A stretch of DNA of 64,000 bases, taken from NCBI GenBank assembly GCA_946482005.1, contig CAMLPV010000004.1, positions 62,001 to 126,000 of the forward strand, in the 5' to 3' direction. The notes below the pieces were generated by a model that did no database searches, had not been told where the DNA came from, and worked only from the letters and a program-made list of their open reading frames with translations. Made by a program: the position numbers and the translations under genes. Source of the DNA: an uncultured Gilliamella sp. GTDB lineage: Bacteria > Pseudomonadota > Gammaproteobacteria > Enterobacterales > Orbaceae. Numbering within the stretch: the stretch's first letter is position 1; each line of letters starts with the position of its first letter. Below are positions 26,264 to 37,522 of the stretch, piece by piece.

Positions 26264-27328
26264 ATGACTACATTTATTCAATTACATTTATTAACCGCTT
26301 ATGCTCCCTCAAACTTAAACCGTGATGATTTAGGTCGACCAAAAACCGCTAAAATGGGTAATACTGACCGTTTACGCATTTCGTCACAAAGCTTGAAAAG
26401 AGCTTGGCGAACCTCTGACTTTTTTTATCAATCATTGAGCGATCATATTGGCGCTCGTTCTCGTCGCTTTGCTCGAGATTGGGTATATAAGCCAATGATT
26501 GATAATGGCATATCTGAAAAAATAGCTAAAGAAAGTGCAATTAAAATAGCCGGTCAGTTTGGTAAAGTAAAAAATGAAAAATCACCAAAAGATCCATTGA
26601 GTAATTTAGAAATCGAACAATTAGTACATATTAGTAATTATGAACAACAAGCAATTAAACAATTAGTTGATTTATTAATTAGTGAAAAACGTGAGCCTAC
26701 CGATAATGAAGTTAAGTTATTGCGTAAAGAAAATAGTAGTATTGATATTGCATTATTCGGACGAATGTTAGCAGATAGCCCGGCATTTAATATTGAAGCT
26801 GCGTGTCAAGTTTCTCATGCATTAGGGGTAAGTACCGTAACCATTGAGGATGATTTTTTTACTGCTGTTGATGATTTAAATAATAATGATGTTGATGCTG
26901 GCTCAGCACATTTGGGCGAGCGTGGATTTGCCTCTGCACTGTTTTATACTTATGTCTGTATCAGCCGTGATTTATTATTAGAAAATTTAAATGGTGATGA
27001 AGTATTGGTTGAAAAAACCTTAAAAGCTTTAACTGAATCAGCAGCCAAAGTAGCACCAACTGGTATGCAAAATAGTTTCGCTTCACGGGCATATACTTCC
27101 TACTTATTGATAGAAAAAGGGAGTCAACAACCTCGCTCTTTAGCGGTAGCTTATTTTAATCCAATTCGTAGTCAAGATCTGGTTAATGATGCCATTACCC
27201 GTTTAGAAGAACAACGTGATAAATTTGATAAAGTTTATGGCCAATGCGCTGATAGTCGCTATGTTCTCAATAGTGAAACAGGAGAAGGAACCCTTAGTGC
27301 TGCATTAGATTTTGTTGCACAAAAATAG
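26264..27328 (+). CDS. casC: Cascade backbone subunit Cas7 (CasC, Cse4)
   Basis: 354 residues. IQLHLLTAYAPSNLNRDDLGRPKTAKMGNTDRLRISSQSLKRAWRTS is the characteristic start of the I-E Cas7/DevR family. Six copies wrap the crRNA, each flipping out one base in every six, which matters for reading the mismatch pattern at 23632-23675. AAGGAATAATCATC precedes the ATG. Confidence 0.96.
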   Translation: MTTFIQLHLLTAYAPSNLNRDDLGRPKTAKMGNTDRLRISSQSLKRAWRTSDFFYQSLSDHIGARSRRFARDWVYKPMIDNGISEKIAKESAIKIAGQFGKVKNEKSPKDPLSNLEIEQLVHISNYEQQAIKQLVDLLISEKREPTDNEVKLLRKENSSIDIALFGRMLADSPAFNIEAACQVSHALGVSTVTIEDDFFTAVDDLNNNDVDAGSAHLGERGFASALFYTYVCISRDLLLENLNGDEVLVEKTLKALTESAAKVAPTGMQNSFASRAYTSYLLIEKGSQQPRSLAVAYFNPIRSQDLVNDAITRLEEQRDKFDKVYGQCADSRYVLNSETGEGTLSAALDFVAQK

Positions 27329-27341
27329 GAGAGCTGACAAG

Positions 27342-28085
27342 ATGATCAACCATCTTATTTTTCAGATTTATGCCCCTTTTACCTCTTGGGGCGAACCTGC
27401 TGTTGGTGAAGTTCGCCACAGCAATATTATTCCCTCTCGCTCTGCTTTATTGGGATTAGCCTCAGCTGCACTTGGCATTCGCCGTGATGATAATCAAATT
27501 GATAATTTTAATCAGCATTATCATTTTGCGATTCGTCCTTTTATTGCTAATAATAGCTGGTTTAGAGATTTTCATACTGTTCAAGTTCCGAGAGCTAACA
27601 AAAAGAAAGTCTGGTATACGCGCTTTGATGAAATCCGACAAAACCCCCTTGAGCTGGAAACTTTATTATCACAGCGTGAATATTATAATGATGTTTACTA
27701 TCAAATTATAATGTCTGAAACTGAAAATGCACCCTATAGTTTAACCCAAATACAACAAGCATTACTCAACCCCATTTTCCCATTATACGCAGGAAGGAAA
27801 AACTCACCTTTATCGTTGCCTTTGTCACCTATCTTGTATCAAGGAACATTGCGTGATGCTTTTATTTTTGCAGATAAACATTATCAAGAGTGTCATCGTC
27901 AAAATCCAGTTATCATTAAATTATTAAAAAGTACTGCTGATGAATATTATTGGGAACAGGTCAATCAAGAAGATCACTTTAAGGTAATTAAAATTCAGCT
28001 TCGTCAAGATCAACCAGTAAGTCGTGATCGCTGGCAATTTAGTTATCGTCAGCAGTTTTCAGGCAATTTGAAAGGGAGTGAATAA
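27342..28085 (+). CDS. casD: Cascade subunit Cas5 (CasD)
   Basis: 247 residues from ATG 27342, AGGAG upstream. The N-terminal ferredoxin-like fold is seen in LIFQIYAPFTSWGEPAVGEVRHSNIIPSRSALLGLASAALGIRRDD. Cas5e caps the 5' handle (ATAAACCG) of the crRNA. The handle of the mini-CRISPR keeps 7 of these 8 bases. Confidence 0.95.
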   Translation: MINHLIFQIYAPFTSWGEPAVGEVRHSNIIPSRSALLGLASAALGIRRDDNQIDNFNQHYHFAIRPFIANNSWFRDFHTVQVPRANKKKVWYTRFDEIRQNPLELETLLSQREYYNDVYYQIIMSETENAPYSLTQIQQALLNPIFPLYAGRKNSPLSLPLSPILYQGTLRDAFIFADKHYQECHRQNPVIIKLLKSTADEYYWEQVNQEDHFKVIKIQLRQDQPVSRDRWQFSYRQQFSGNLKGSE

Positions 28086-28763
28086 ATGTATTTTTCTCGA
28101 GTTACTTTAAAACTAAATCAACTTCCTTATGTTATGCAACAGAAAATGCGAAATTCGGGACCTTATGCAATTCATCAATGGTTATGGCAACTCTTTCCTA
28201 ATCAAGAAAAACGTACTTTTTTATTTCGTGAAGAGCGAATTGATAAAGGTTATCAATATTATCTATTATCGGAAGTCGCACCACTCTCAAATCATCAGTT
28301 TTTTTTAATAGAAACTAAACCGTATCAACCAAAATTAACAGCTGGAATGAGATTGTTTTTTTTACTACGGGCGAATCCAGTAGTGTTTAAAAATGGTAAG
28401 CGTAGTGATGTGTTGATGGACGCTAAATATCCGATTAAAAAACAAAGGTTAAAAATAAAGACTAATGAGATAAAAACTCGCCAAAATGAAGCTGCAATAA
28501 ATTGGTTAATTAAACAGAGTGAAACCAGAGGATTTTCATTATCAACGACTAACGATCAACAAGTAAATTGTGCAGTAATTAGTTATGTCCAACAGCAATT
28601 TATTAAAAAAAGTGATCTTAAACCAATTATTTACAGTAGCGTTGATTATCAAGGCGTGTTGACAGTGACGGATGCTGAATTGTTTTTAAATACCATCTAT
28701 CAAGGAATAGGCAAAAGTAAAGGATTTGGTTGTGGTTTATTCTTGATAAAACATTATCAATAG
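28086..28763 (+). CDS. casE: crRNA endonuclease Cas6e (CasE, Cse3)
   Basis: 225 residues, immediately after cas5. YFSRVTLKL opens the first ferredoxin fold. AIHQWLWQLFPNQ holds the histidine that corresponds to the catalytic His of E. coli Cas6e. GIGKSKGFGCGLFLIK is the family's glycine-rich loop. It cuts the repeat at the 3' base of the hairpin and stays bound. Confidence 0.95.
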   Translation: MYFSRVTLKLNQLPYVMQQKMRNSGPYAIHQWLWQLFPNQEKRTFLFREERIDKGYQYYLLSEVAPLSNHQFFLIETKPYQPKLTAGMRLFFLLRANPVVFKNGKRSDVLMDAKYPIKKQRLKIKTNEIKTRQNEAAINWLIKQSETRGFSLSTTNDQQVNCAVISYVQQQFIKKSDLKPIIYSSVDYQGVLTVTDAELFLNTIYQGIGKSKGFGCGLFLIKHYQ

Positions 28764-28774
28764 GATAAACGGTT

Positions 28775-29988
<1,214 letters not shown>

Positions 29989-30072
29989 GTTAAAGTTCTT
30001 TAAAAATATGAAAAAATTGGTAGATTTTTTGGTTGCCAATAAATCTAAATAAAACAATTATATATATTTAGA
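29989..30072 (+). promoter_or_regulatory. CRISPR leader
   Basis: 84 AT-rich bases between cas2 and the first repeat. By position it should hold the array promoter and the site where IHF assists spacer integration. No perfect IHF site could be fixed by eye. Confidence 0.6.
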
Positions 30073-30348
30073 GTGTTCCCTGTATACACAGGGATAAACC
30101 GCGATAAAAAAATAATTTATCGTTTTCTTTTTTGTGTTCCCTGTATACACAGGGATAAACCGCCCTTTTTAGGGCTTCATATACAATTATTGCAGTGTTC
30201 CCTGTATACACAGGGATAAACCGCTATAATAATGGTACACACAGCTAATGCGTACGTGTGTTCCCTGTATGTACAGGGATAAACCAGTTATATATTTGTG
30301 CCAAGTTCCGCCGTTCAGTAAGTTCCCTGTATACACAGGGATATAGTT
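30073..30348 (+). CRISPR. Type I-E CRISPR array, 5 repeats and 4 spacers
   Basis: 29-bp repeats at 30073-30101, 30134-30162, 30195-30223, 30258-30286 and 30320-30348. Repeats 1-3 are identical, with stem CCCTGT/ACAGGG and handle ATAAACCG. Repeat 4 has a changed stem arm (TATGTACA) and ends CCA. Repeat 5 is altered at both ends, marking the leader-distal end. Spacers are 32, 32, 34 and 33 nt. Spacer 1, the newest, contains an inverted repeat followed by a T-tract. The short array next to intact cas1/cas2 suggests low recent acquisition or loss of spacers. Confidence 0.97.
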
Positions 30349-30646
30349 AGATTAATTAGGTAAAGTAATGAAAGGCTTTTAGCTACAGGGTTATAAGCAT
30401 ATACTCTCCTTAAAGTCTTAATAACGTTTTAACTTTATTTCTTTACTAATATAGGCATATATTCACTTTTATATTTTTATGAATATAAAAAATCGAATGA
30501 GATTTATTAAAAATCTTAAATAGTTATGAAGTTCATTTTAAAACATGAAAATTGAAAGTAACTGTTAACTAAACTAATAATCAAAAATAGCGTACAATAG
30601 TGCGTTATTAAACATATGATCATCATAAATAGTTTAGGAATTTAGC
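30349..30646. other. Intergenic region between the array and tmk
   Basis: About 300 AT-rich bases with no gene. It contains the promoter region of tmk. AGGA lies about 9 bases before the tmk start. Confidence 0.5.
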
Positions 30647-31288
30647 ATGACAGGCAAATTTATTGTCATTGAAGGTCTTGAAGGTGCGGGTAAAACGACA
30701 GCAGTTAATACCGTTGCTCGTATTTTGAATCAATATAACATTGGCGATTTACAATTTACTCGTGAACCAGGTGGTACACCCATTGCTGAAGCATTACGCA
30801 ATCTTATTAAAAATGGTTTGGATGATGAACCTTTGACGGATAAAGCCGAATTGTTGATGTTATATGCCGCTCGTATTCAATTGATTGATAATGTGATTAA
30901 GCCTGCTCTTAATGCTGGTAAATGGGTCATTGGTGATCGGCATGATTTATCAACGCAAGCTTATCAAGGCGGTGGTCGCCAGTTAGATAAAGTTTTTATC
31001 ACCACATTAAAAGAGCAAGTTTTAGGTAATTTTAAGCCGGATTTAACTTTATATTTAGATATTGAACCACAAATTGGTTTAATGCGTGCTAAAGCAAGAG
31101 GTGAACTCGATCGTATTGAACAACAGTCATTACCCTTTTTTGAGCGAATTCGTCAACGTTATTTAGAGTTGGCAAATCAAGATGAAACCATTTTTACCAT
31201 TGATGCATCTAAATCAATCAATCAGGTGACAATGCAAATTGAACAGATCCTAACAACATGGTTAACACAACAGGTTACTAATGTATGA
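30647..31288 (+). CDS. tmk: Thymidylate kinase
   Basis: 213 residues. P-loop GLEGAGKTT (about residues 9-17), DR(H/Y) motif [19 protein letters not shown] and LID-type region [10 protein letters not shown]. Converts dTMP to dTDP. Overlaps holB, the same pairing as in E. coli, but mltG (yceG), usually upstream, is replaced by the CRISPR array. Confidence 0.97.
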   Translation: MTGKFIVIEGLEGAGKTTAVNTVARILNQYNIGDLQFTREPGGTPIAEALRNLIKNGLDDEPLTDKAELLMLYAARIQLIDNVIKPALNAGKWVIGDRHDLSTQAYQGGGRQLDKVFITTLKEQVLGNFKPDLTLYLDIEPQIGLMRAKARGELDRIEQQSLPFFERIRQRYLELANQDETIFTIDASKSINQVTMQIEQILTTWLTQQVTNV

Positions 31289-32271
31289 TTTTAAATGATT
31301 ATCCTTGGCTGATATCGCCTTATCAACAATTTGCTGAAGGAATTATACATAAAAAGACTCATCATGCGTTATTGATTAATTACCTGCAAGGAAGTGGTGA
31401 AGATGAGTTCATTAATATGGTGGCTAATCGTTTATTATGTTTGTCTGCAGAGCAATTAGAACCTTGTTCAAGTTGCCACAGTTGTAAGTTATTTCTGTCC
31501 CATCATCACCCGGATTTTTACATCATAACGAATGAACAAGATAAACAATCTATTGGTATTGATCAAATTCGAAAAATTACCACTAAAGTGTACGAAAAAT
31601 CCCAACAAGGTGGCAATAAAGTTATTTGGATTAAGCGGGCCGCTTTAATGACAGAAGCCGCAGCTAATGCATTACTTAAAACATTAGAAGAGCCTCCAGA
31701 AAATACCTACTTTATTTTAAGTGATGAGCATAATAGCCATTTATTACCAACAATTCATAGTCGTTGTTTTTCTTATTTTTTATCTGTACCTAAATTGGAG
31801 CAATCCATTGAGTGGTTAAAAAAGAGACATAATCAGCAAAGTAGCGATAATGAGCTTGCCTCTGCGCTGTTATTGAGCGAAAATGCGCCATTAGCTGCAC
31901 TAGCTTTATTAAAACCAGAAAAGTGGCAGCAAAGAAAAGCATTTTGTGACCATTTATTACGTGTTGTACCTCATAATGATTATTGGCAACTTGCAAAAAC
32001 ATTTGATAATGAAGAATTTATTGAATGTATTATTTGGTTTTGTGCTTTATTAAGCGATGCATTAAAGGCAAAACAAAAAGCTGGTCGTTTTATTGTTAAT
32101 CGTGATCAAGTACCATTAGTAAGATTATTAGCAACTAAAAGCAATGAAAAAATTTCTGCACTGTATGAATTATGGCTGCAGGCTAGGCGTTTATTATTGT
32201 CTGTAACAGGGCTAAATAAAGAATTAATTGTTTATAATGTGCTAGCTCAGTCTGAGATGATTAGTGATTAA
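31285..32271 (+). CDS. holB: DNA polymerase III subunit delta'
   Basis: 328 residues, clamp-loader AAA+ fold. The P-loop position reads [11 protein letters not shown] and lacks the Walker lysine, normal for delta'. Zinc module [18 protein letters not shown]. Sensor 1 region [22 protein letters not shown] and arginine-finger SRC (HSRCF). Start overlaps tmk by four bases. Confidence 0.96.
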   Translation: MILNDYPWLISPYQQFAEGIIHKKTHHALLINYLQGSGEDEFINMVANRLLCLSAEQLEPCSSCHSCKLFLSHHHPDFYIITNEQDKQSIGIDQIRKITTKVYEKSQQGGNKVIWIKRAALMTEAAANALLKTLEEPPENTYFILSDEHNSHLLPTIHSRCFSYFLSVPKLEQSIEWLKKRHNQQSSDNELASALLLSENAPLAALALLKPEKWQQRKAFCDHLLRVVPHNDYWQLAKTFDNEEFIECIIWFCALLSDALKAKQKAGRFIVNRDQVPLVRLLATKSNEKISALYELWLQARRLLLSVTGLNKELIVYNVLAQSEMISD

Positions 32272-32331
32272 GGCGTTAATATACTTTCTAAAGAACTTTC
32301 AGGTTCGATATATGTTTATAAAAGGAATGCA

Positions 32332-33732
32332 GTGAGTTATTTATCTATTGAATTTGGACTAATCTTTATCGTTTTTTTTGCGTTATATTGGCGGTATCGT
32401 CTTTTTCCTAAATTACAAAATAAATTACTTTTAGTTTCAAGTTATCTTATTGTGGCCAGTTTTAGCTTGCAGTTTGCGCTAATTCTTTTTATTTATACCT
32501 GTGTAATATATTTTTTCTCAATTATGATTGCCCGGTCAGATGAAAATGGTAATCGGTGGTTAATCTTGGCATTATGTTTATCAATAGCTAATTTGTCGCT
32601 GTTTAAATATTTTGATTTCTTCCGTTATGAGTTACAGGCCTTATTTAATTTCCTCCATATACCAATCGCACTACCTGTTGTAACAGTACTTATTCCTATT
32701 GGAATATCATTTTATACTCTTCATTCAGTTAGCTATATTGTCTCTGTTAAAAAAAGTGAATTACCTGTAGCTAAATTTTGGGATTTTGCACTGTTTTTAT
32801 CTTTTTTTCCGAGTGTTATAGCGGGTCCAGTTAATCGTGCTAAAAATTTTTTACCTCAAATAACTACCCGTCATCCCCGCAAGATTTTACAACCTTTTAG
32901 AGCTTTTACTTTAATAATTTTATCTGTAATTAAAGTCTATTGTTTAGGCGGAATTATAAGTGAAAACTGGGTTACGCCAATTTTTGCTAATCCTTTAGAA
33001 TTTAGTGTTATTGATTTGTTAGTAGGACTTTATGGTTATGCAATTCAAATTTACTTAAATTTTTCAGGCTATACCGATTTAGTTACTGGTATTGCTCTTC
33101 TATTAGGATTCCGTTTACCAAATAATTTTAACTTCCCTTATTTAGCCTGTAATCTGCGAGAATTTTGGAGCCGTTGGCATATTAGTTTATCGCACTGGAT
33201 TCGTGATTATATCTATATTCCTCTTGGTGGTAATCGAAAAGGGCTTATTCGTACGCAAATTAATGTGATGTTGGCGATGTTAATATCGGGTTTATGGCAT
33301 GGTGCTGGGATTAATTTTATTATTTGGGGCGCATGTCACGGAGTTGGTATTATAGCGCTTAATATTAGTGAACATTATTTTGGTCGAGGTTGGGTAACTG
33401 AACGTTCTCCTACATTAGCAAGGTTTCTCACTTGGCATTACGTGTGTTTTTCATGGTTATTTTTTAATTGTGAAAGTTTGCCTGATGCATTAGATTATTT
33501 AACCGCATTAACACACAACTTTTTGATTGAACCAAAATATATTGTAACTTTTTTAATTATCTATGTAGTATTTTTTATTTATCCGATATTAAAAAATATT
33601 CCAAATTGGTTTACTTTACTGATAAGTAGAATAAATCTGATTTACTTACCTATCATTTTTATTTCAGTATTGTGGTTGACAATATATATTGCACCATCTG
33701 GTGTGCCAAACTTTATTTATGCTAACTTTTGA
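32332..33732 (+). CDS. MBOAT-family O-acyltransferase
   Basis: 466 residues from GTG 32332 (AAAGGA upstream). Multi-pass inner-membrane protein with about ten TM helices. MBOAT signatures: NLREFWSRWHISLSHWIRDYIYIPLGGNRKG near residue 275 and the active-site histidine in LISGLWHGAGINFIIWG near residue 322. Such proteins (AlgI, PatA, DltB) pass acyl groups across the membrane to a periplasmic partner. Two SGNH-type genes follow directly, the arrangement of peptidoglycan or polysaccharide O-acetylation systems (PatA/PatB/Ape). The substrate here is unknown. Confidence 0.88.
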   Translation: MSYLSIEFGLIFIVFFALYWRYRLFPKLQNKLLLVSSYLIVASFSLQFALILFIYTCVIYFFSIMIARSDENGNRWLILALCLSIANLSLFKYFDFFRYELQALFNFLHIPIALPVVTVLIPIGISFYTLHSVSYIVSVKKSELPVAKFWDFALFLSFFPSVIAGPVNRAKNFLPQITTRHPRKILQPFRAFTLIILSVIKVYCLGGIISENWVTPIFANPLEFSVIDLLVGLYGYAIQIYLNFSGYTDLVTGIALLLGFRLPNNFNFPYLACNLREFWSRWHISLSHWIRDYIYIPLGGNRKGLIRTQINVMLAMLISGLWHGAGINFIIWGACHGVGIIALNISEHYFGRGWVTERSPTLARFLTWHYVCFSWLFFNCESLPDALDYLTALTHNFLIEPKYIVTFLIIYVVFFIYPILKNIPNWFTLLISRINLIYLPIIFISVLWLTIYIAPSGVPNFIYANF

Positions 33733-33750
33733 TTATGATGATAAATTATT

Positions 33751-35232
33751 ATGGAATTTAAAAAATCGGTTATGAAAAATAAGAAAAAAACTTATTTGAA
33801 TCTGAAATGGCAATCTCCTAATACATTGAATAAAGTTGCTTTCAAGCGTTCAAGAAAATTTGTTAAAAATAATGTTATTTCTGAAATTGTAAGAAGTACT
33901 TTATCTGCTCGATATATTTGTGTAATTTTACTTTTGACAGCGGTTGTTTTGATGTCAATTTATTACAAATCAATACTAATTTATTGGCAACAAACTTATC
34001 ATTCAGATCTATTGGATTCTGATACGCTTACTGAAGATCCCCCACCTGAAGAGTTGGAAAAAGATACAAGCGAAAGCATTATTGCACCTCAAGATGATTT
34101 AGACTCCAATGCAAAAGTGGATTCTGATGAAAAAGAGGTTACTGATGAATCTGAGCAAACTGAACAAACTGATGACGTGCCTGAACCTATCGAGGCTATT
34201 GAAGAAAATCGATCCGAATCAAAAGAAAATAAACTTGAAACAAAAGAAGATATTCTAAGATTATTTGCAAGGGATGAATCACTTGATGATGAATCACTAG
34301 AAGATGAATCACCTAAATTAGAGATTATTGATTCAGACACTAAGTCAGAAACTACAAAACAAACAACGCAAGAAACAATAAATAATACTGAAGATAAAGT
34401 TGAAGTTAAAGAGAAAACTGAAGTTAAGGCTGAAGCTGAAGATAAAGTTGATGAGAAAGTTCAACAAACATCTACGGAAGTTAAAGCAATAGAAACGCAA
34501 ATAACTCCGATAGATCAAAATGAGCAACCAGAGGTTTTGTCTGATGATGCATCATTAGTTGATGAATCAATACCAATTGTATTGACTCAAAATGATAAAG
34601 TTTTTTTTGCTGGTGACTCTTTAATGCAAGGTGTTGCACCATATGTTAAAAAAATGTTATTCAAACAATATAGAATTGAAAGCATTGATTTAAGCAAACG
34701 TAGTACTGGACTAAGTTATCCAAAAGCTTTTGATTGGCCAAAAACGATTAATGATAAACTATCTGAAGATCCTTCAATTAAATTACTTGTCGTTTTTTTA
34801 GGTGCTAACGATCCATGGGATTTTCCTGTTAAAGGTTATGCAACAAATGTAAGATTTAAATCTAAACTATGGGAAAAACATTATCGTTTACGTATTGCCA
34901 GTATTTTAGAACATGTCCAAAAACATCGTGTTCAAGTCCTTTGGCTTGCACCACCTTGTATGCGTAAGAAAAAACTAAATGATGGTATGGTTTATCTTAA
35001 TAAATTATATCAGTCAGAGCTTGAAAAAACTCAACAACATTTTCTAACAACTAATGAATTACTCGGTTGTTCATACGAAAAATTTAATAGTTTTGTTGAG
35101 ACGAATAAAGAGAAAATCAGGGTAAGGGTTGATGATGGGGTTCACTTTACACCTTCAGGTCAAAAAATTCTGGCAAAAGCTATTATGGAAAAAATAATTT
35201 TCAAAAAATTAGAGGATGTCCATAGTGAATAA
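33751..35232 (+). CDS. Membrane-anchored SGNH (DUF459-like) protein with long acidic linker
   Basis: 493 residues. A basic cytoplasmic start is followed by one TM helix at about 55-75 (YICVILLLTAVVLMSIYY). About 190 residues of low-complexity E/D/K/S/T linker follow (about 90-280). The SGNH hydrolase domain has GDS block FFAGDSLMQG (near 285), VVFLGANDPWDF and the His/Asp block VDDGVHFTPSGQ (near 460). The linker could span the periplasm or peptidoglycan. With the MBOAT gene it is the likely acyl acceptor/transferase (PatB or AlgX-like role). The start has an alternative ATG eight codons in. Confidence 0.82.
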   Translation: MEFKKSVMKNKKKTYLNLKWQSPNTLNKVAFKRSRKFVKNNVISEIVRSTLSARYICVILLLTAVVLMSIYYKSILIYWQQTYHSDLLDSDTLTEDPPPEELEKDTSESIIAPQDDLDSNAKVDSDEKEVTDESEQTEQTDDVPEPIEAIEENRSESKENKLETKEDILRLFARDESLDDESLEDESPKLEIIDSDTKSETTKQTTQETINNTEDKVEVKEKTEVKAEAEDKVDEKVQQTSTEVKAIETQITPIDQNEQPEVLSDDASLVDESIPIVLTQNDKVFFAGDSLMQGVAPYVKKMLFKQYRIESIDLSKRSTGLSYPKAFDWPKTINDKLSEDPSIKLLVVFLGANDPWDFPVKGYATNVRFKSKLWEKHYRLRIASILEHVQKHRVQVLWLAPPCMRKKKLNDGMVYLNKLYQSELEKTQQHFLTTNELLGCSYEKFNSFVETNKEKIRVRVDDGVHFTPSGQKILAKAIMEKIIFKKLEDVHSE

Positions 35233-36397
35233 GTTTTTAAAGTCTTTTCTGACTGTTATTTTGGTTACTTTCACTTTTGGATATGGTGTGACTGAAAGTG
35301 AAGCTGTTACGGGGTCCGGAATTATTGATTTTGGTGATCCAAATGCGAAACAATTTGCTACCCGATTGAAATCATTAATGACCAATAAAAGAGCAAATAA
35401 TGTTGTTAATATCACTCAATTTGGTGATTCGCATACCGCAGCAGATTTTTTTACTGGTGAATTTAGAACATTGATGCAGGGAAAATATGGTGATGCAGGT
35501 ATTGGCTGGATAACACCAATAGCCATAAAAGGTCAAAGTCATGCAGCAGTGACTTGGAAAAGTAAAAATTGGGATGTGTTAAGTAGTAGAACCTTGAGTA
35601 ATAGAGATTTTCCTATGGGTGGCTTTATTGCTAGACCTAACCAAAATTCTGCGGTATTACAGATTCAACCCAAATCAGATTATAATGCGGATTGGCGGGT
35701 TCAGTTAATTTTTAAACCATTAAAAAATACGTCTAATTTATTTGGTCTTTATGATAATAATAATAAAAGAATTAAATTTGACTATGTCCCTAAAGCTAAT
35801 GTTTGGCAAAGTGTATCTGTGGTTGCTAAAATGCCACTAAAAATAACAGGACAAAGTACCGTTGAACTTGGGGGCATTTGGTTAACTCGTTACCAGCAAC
35901 CTGGCGTTATTGTCTCAGCAATTGCTACAAATGGGGCAAGGCAGGCTATATGGCAGAAATGGAGTCCAAGTTGGTTTAAAGAACTATCTTTATCAAAAAG
36001 TGATTTAATTATACTCGAGTATGGAACCAATGAAAGTTTTGATGAAACTTTAGATCTCAATGCATACCGAAAAAATTTGATTAATAATATACGGCTCATT
36101 CGTAAATCATTACCCAATGCCGCTATCTTAATAATGACGCCACCTGATACAATGGTTAATCAAAAAGATATACCTAAATCATTTTCGGCAATAATGAATA
36201 TTCAAAAACAAGTAGCTAGAACTGAAAAAACATTATTTTGGGATTGGCAAAAGGCTATGGGGGGTAAATTTGCTATTAAAGAATGGCGTAAACGCGGTTT
36301 AGCTCGCCCAGATTTAGTTCATCAAACTTTGAAAGGTTATAAAGAAAGCGCACGAATATTTTATAACGATTTAAATGAATTTGTACAAAAAAGATAG
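35225..36397 (+). CDS. Exported SGNH/GDSL hydrolase
   Basis: 390 residues from GTG 35225, chosen because AGAGGA ends 8 bases upstream; an ATG at 35216 overlaps that site. Signal peptide NKFLKSFLTVILVTFTFGYGVTESEA. The catalytic serine block ITQFGDSHTAADF, the ILEYGTNES block and the DLVH block near the end give the SGNH triad. Overlaps the previous gene by eight bases. It probably removes or transfers acyl groups in the same envelope pathway as the MBOAT protein. Confidence 0.82.
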   Translation: MNKFLKSFLTVILVTFTFGYGVTESEAVTGSGIIDFGDPNAKQFATRLKSLMTNKRANNVVNITQFGDSHTAADFFTGEFRTLMQGKYGDAGIGWITPIAIKGQSHAAVTWKSKNWDVLSSRTLSNRDFPMGGFIARPNQNSAVLQIQPKSDYNADWRVQLIFKPLKNTSNLFGLYDNNNKRIKFDYVPKANVWQSVSVVAKMPLKITGQSTVELGGIWLTRYQQPGVIVSAIATNGARQAIWQKWSPSWFKELSLSKSDLIILEYGTNESFDETLDLNAYRKNLINNIRLIRKSLPNAAILIMTPPDTMVNQKDIPKSFSAIMNIQKQVARTEKTLFWDWQKAMGGKFAIKEWRKRGLARPDLVHQTLKGYKESARIFYNDLNEFVQKR

Positions 36398-36431
36398 ATA
36401 AAATTTAAGATAAAAAAGGGATAAATGAGTT

Positions 36432-37136
36432 ATGTCATCACCAATTATTGTTGCTGTTGATTTTGCTGATGTTAAGTCAGCTTGGAATTTTATTGATCGG
36501 GTTGATCCGAAAGATTGTCGTTTAAAAATTGGTAAGGAATTGTTTACTCATGCTGGTCCTGAATTTATAAAACAAATTATGAATAAAGGCTTTGAAATTT
36601 TTTTAGATCTTAAATTTCATGATATTCCAAATACCGTGGCTAAGGCAGTAGCAGCGGCGGCTGATTTAGGTGTTTGGATGACTAATGTTCATGCTAGTGG
36701 CGGAATTCGTATGATGGAAGCTGCAAAAGATGCACTTTATCCTTATGGTAAAGATGCACCACTTTTAATTGCGGTAACAGTATTAACGAGTATGGAAGCG
36801 GCTGATCTTAAAGAGATTGGTATTAATGTTTCACCTTTAGAACAAGCAACCAAATTAGCTATACTCGCGAAAAATTGTGGGCTTGACGGAGTGGTTTGCT
36901 CCGCTAAAGAAGTACAAAGTTTTAGAACTAGACTTGGTAGTAATTTTAAATTGGTCACGCCTGGTATTCGTCCTGTAGATTCAGGGCCTGATGATCAGCG
37001 TCGTATCATGACACCACAACGTGCTCAAGCGGCCGGTTCCGATTATTTAGTCATTGGTAGGCCAATTACGAGAGCAGAAGATCCTGCTAAAGCATTACAA
37101 TCTATTTTATCTACCCTTGATTTAAGTAAGAGTTAA
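36432..37136 (+). CDS. pyrF: Orotidine 5'-phosphate decarboxylase
   Basis: 234 residues, TIM barrel. [24 protein letters not shown], catalytic [11 protein letters not shown] and the phosphate-binding VTPGIRP plus [14 protein letters not shown]. Last step of UMP synthesis. Paired with yciH as in E. coli. Confidence 0.97.
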   Translation: MSSPIIVAVDFADVKSAWNFIDRVDPKDCRLKIGKELFTHAGPEFIKQIMNKGFEIFLDLKFHDIPNTVAKAVAAAADLGVWMTNVHASGGIRMMEAAKDALYPYGKDAPLLIAVTVLTSMEAADLKEIGINVSPLEQATKLAILAKNCGLDGVVCSAKEVQSFRTRLGSNFKLVTPGIRPVDSGPDDQRRIMTPQRAQAAGSDYLVIGRPITRAEDPAKALQSILSTLDLSKS

Positions 37137-37143
37137 TTTAATT

Positions 37144-37464
37144 ATGTCCGATAATCCTCTTGTTTATTCGACCGATCAAGGACGAATTAAACCAATAGAA
37201 GAAAAATTATCTCGCCCTAAAGGTGATGGTATTATACGTATTCAACGACAGACTTCGGGGCGTAAAGGGAAAGGCGTATGTGTTATTTCTGGTTTTGATT
37301 TGGATGATAATCAATTGTCTAAATTAGCAGGAGAACTAAAAAAACGTTGTGGATGTGGCGGCTCTATTAAAGATGGAACGATTGAAATTCAAGGCGATAA
37401 AAGAGATTTGCTAAAGTCGTTGTTAGAAGATAAAGGCTTTAAAGTTAAACTTGCTGGCGGATGA
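37144..37464 (+). CDS. yciH: SUI1/eIF1-family protein YciH
   Basis: 106 residues. RIQRQTSGRKGKGVCVISGFDLDD and KKRCGCGGSIKDGTIEIQGDKRDLLKSLLEDKGFKVKLAGG are the eIF1/SUI1 signature. In E. coli it affects initiation fidelity under stress. Seven bases after pyrF. Confidence 0.96.
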   Translation: MSDNPLVYSTDQGRIKPIEEKLSRPKGDGIIRIQRQTSGRKGKGVCVISGFDLDDNQLSKLAGELKKRCGCGGSIKDGTIEIQGDKRDLLKSLLEDKGFKVKLAGG

Positions 37465-37480
37465 TTTAACTGATAAAACA

Positions 37481-37510
37481 TAACTCCCATATATAAAATT
37501 ATGGGAGTTA
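37481..37510. terminator. Shared inverted repeat between convergent yciH and tmaR
   Basis: TAACTCCCAT (37481-37490) and ATGGGAGTTA (37501-37510) with an AT-rich loop; a bidirectional terminator by position, though T-runs are weak. Confidence 0.6.
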
Positions 37511-37522
37511 CATATTCAAAAA

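Noticed and set aside
34089-34527. Two minus-strand frames rich in Ser and Phe
   Set aside because: They are antisense images of the acidic low-complexity linker of the SGNH protein.
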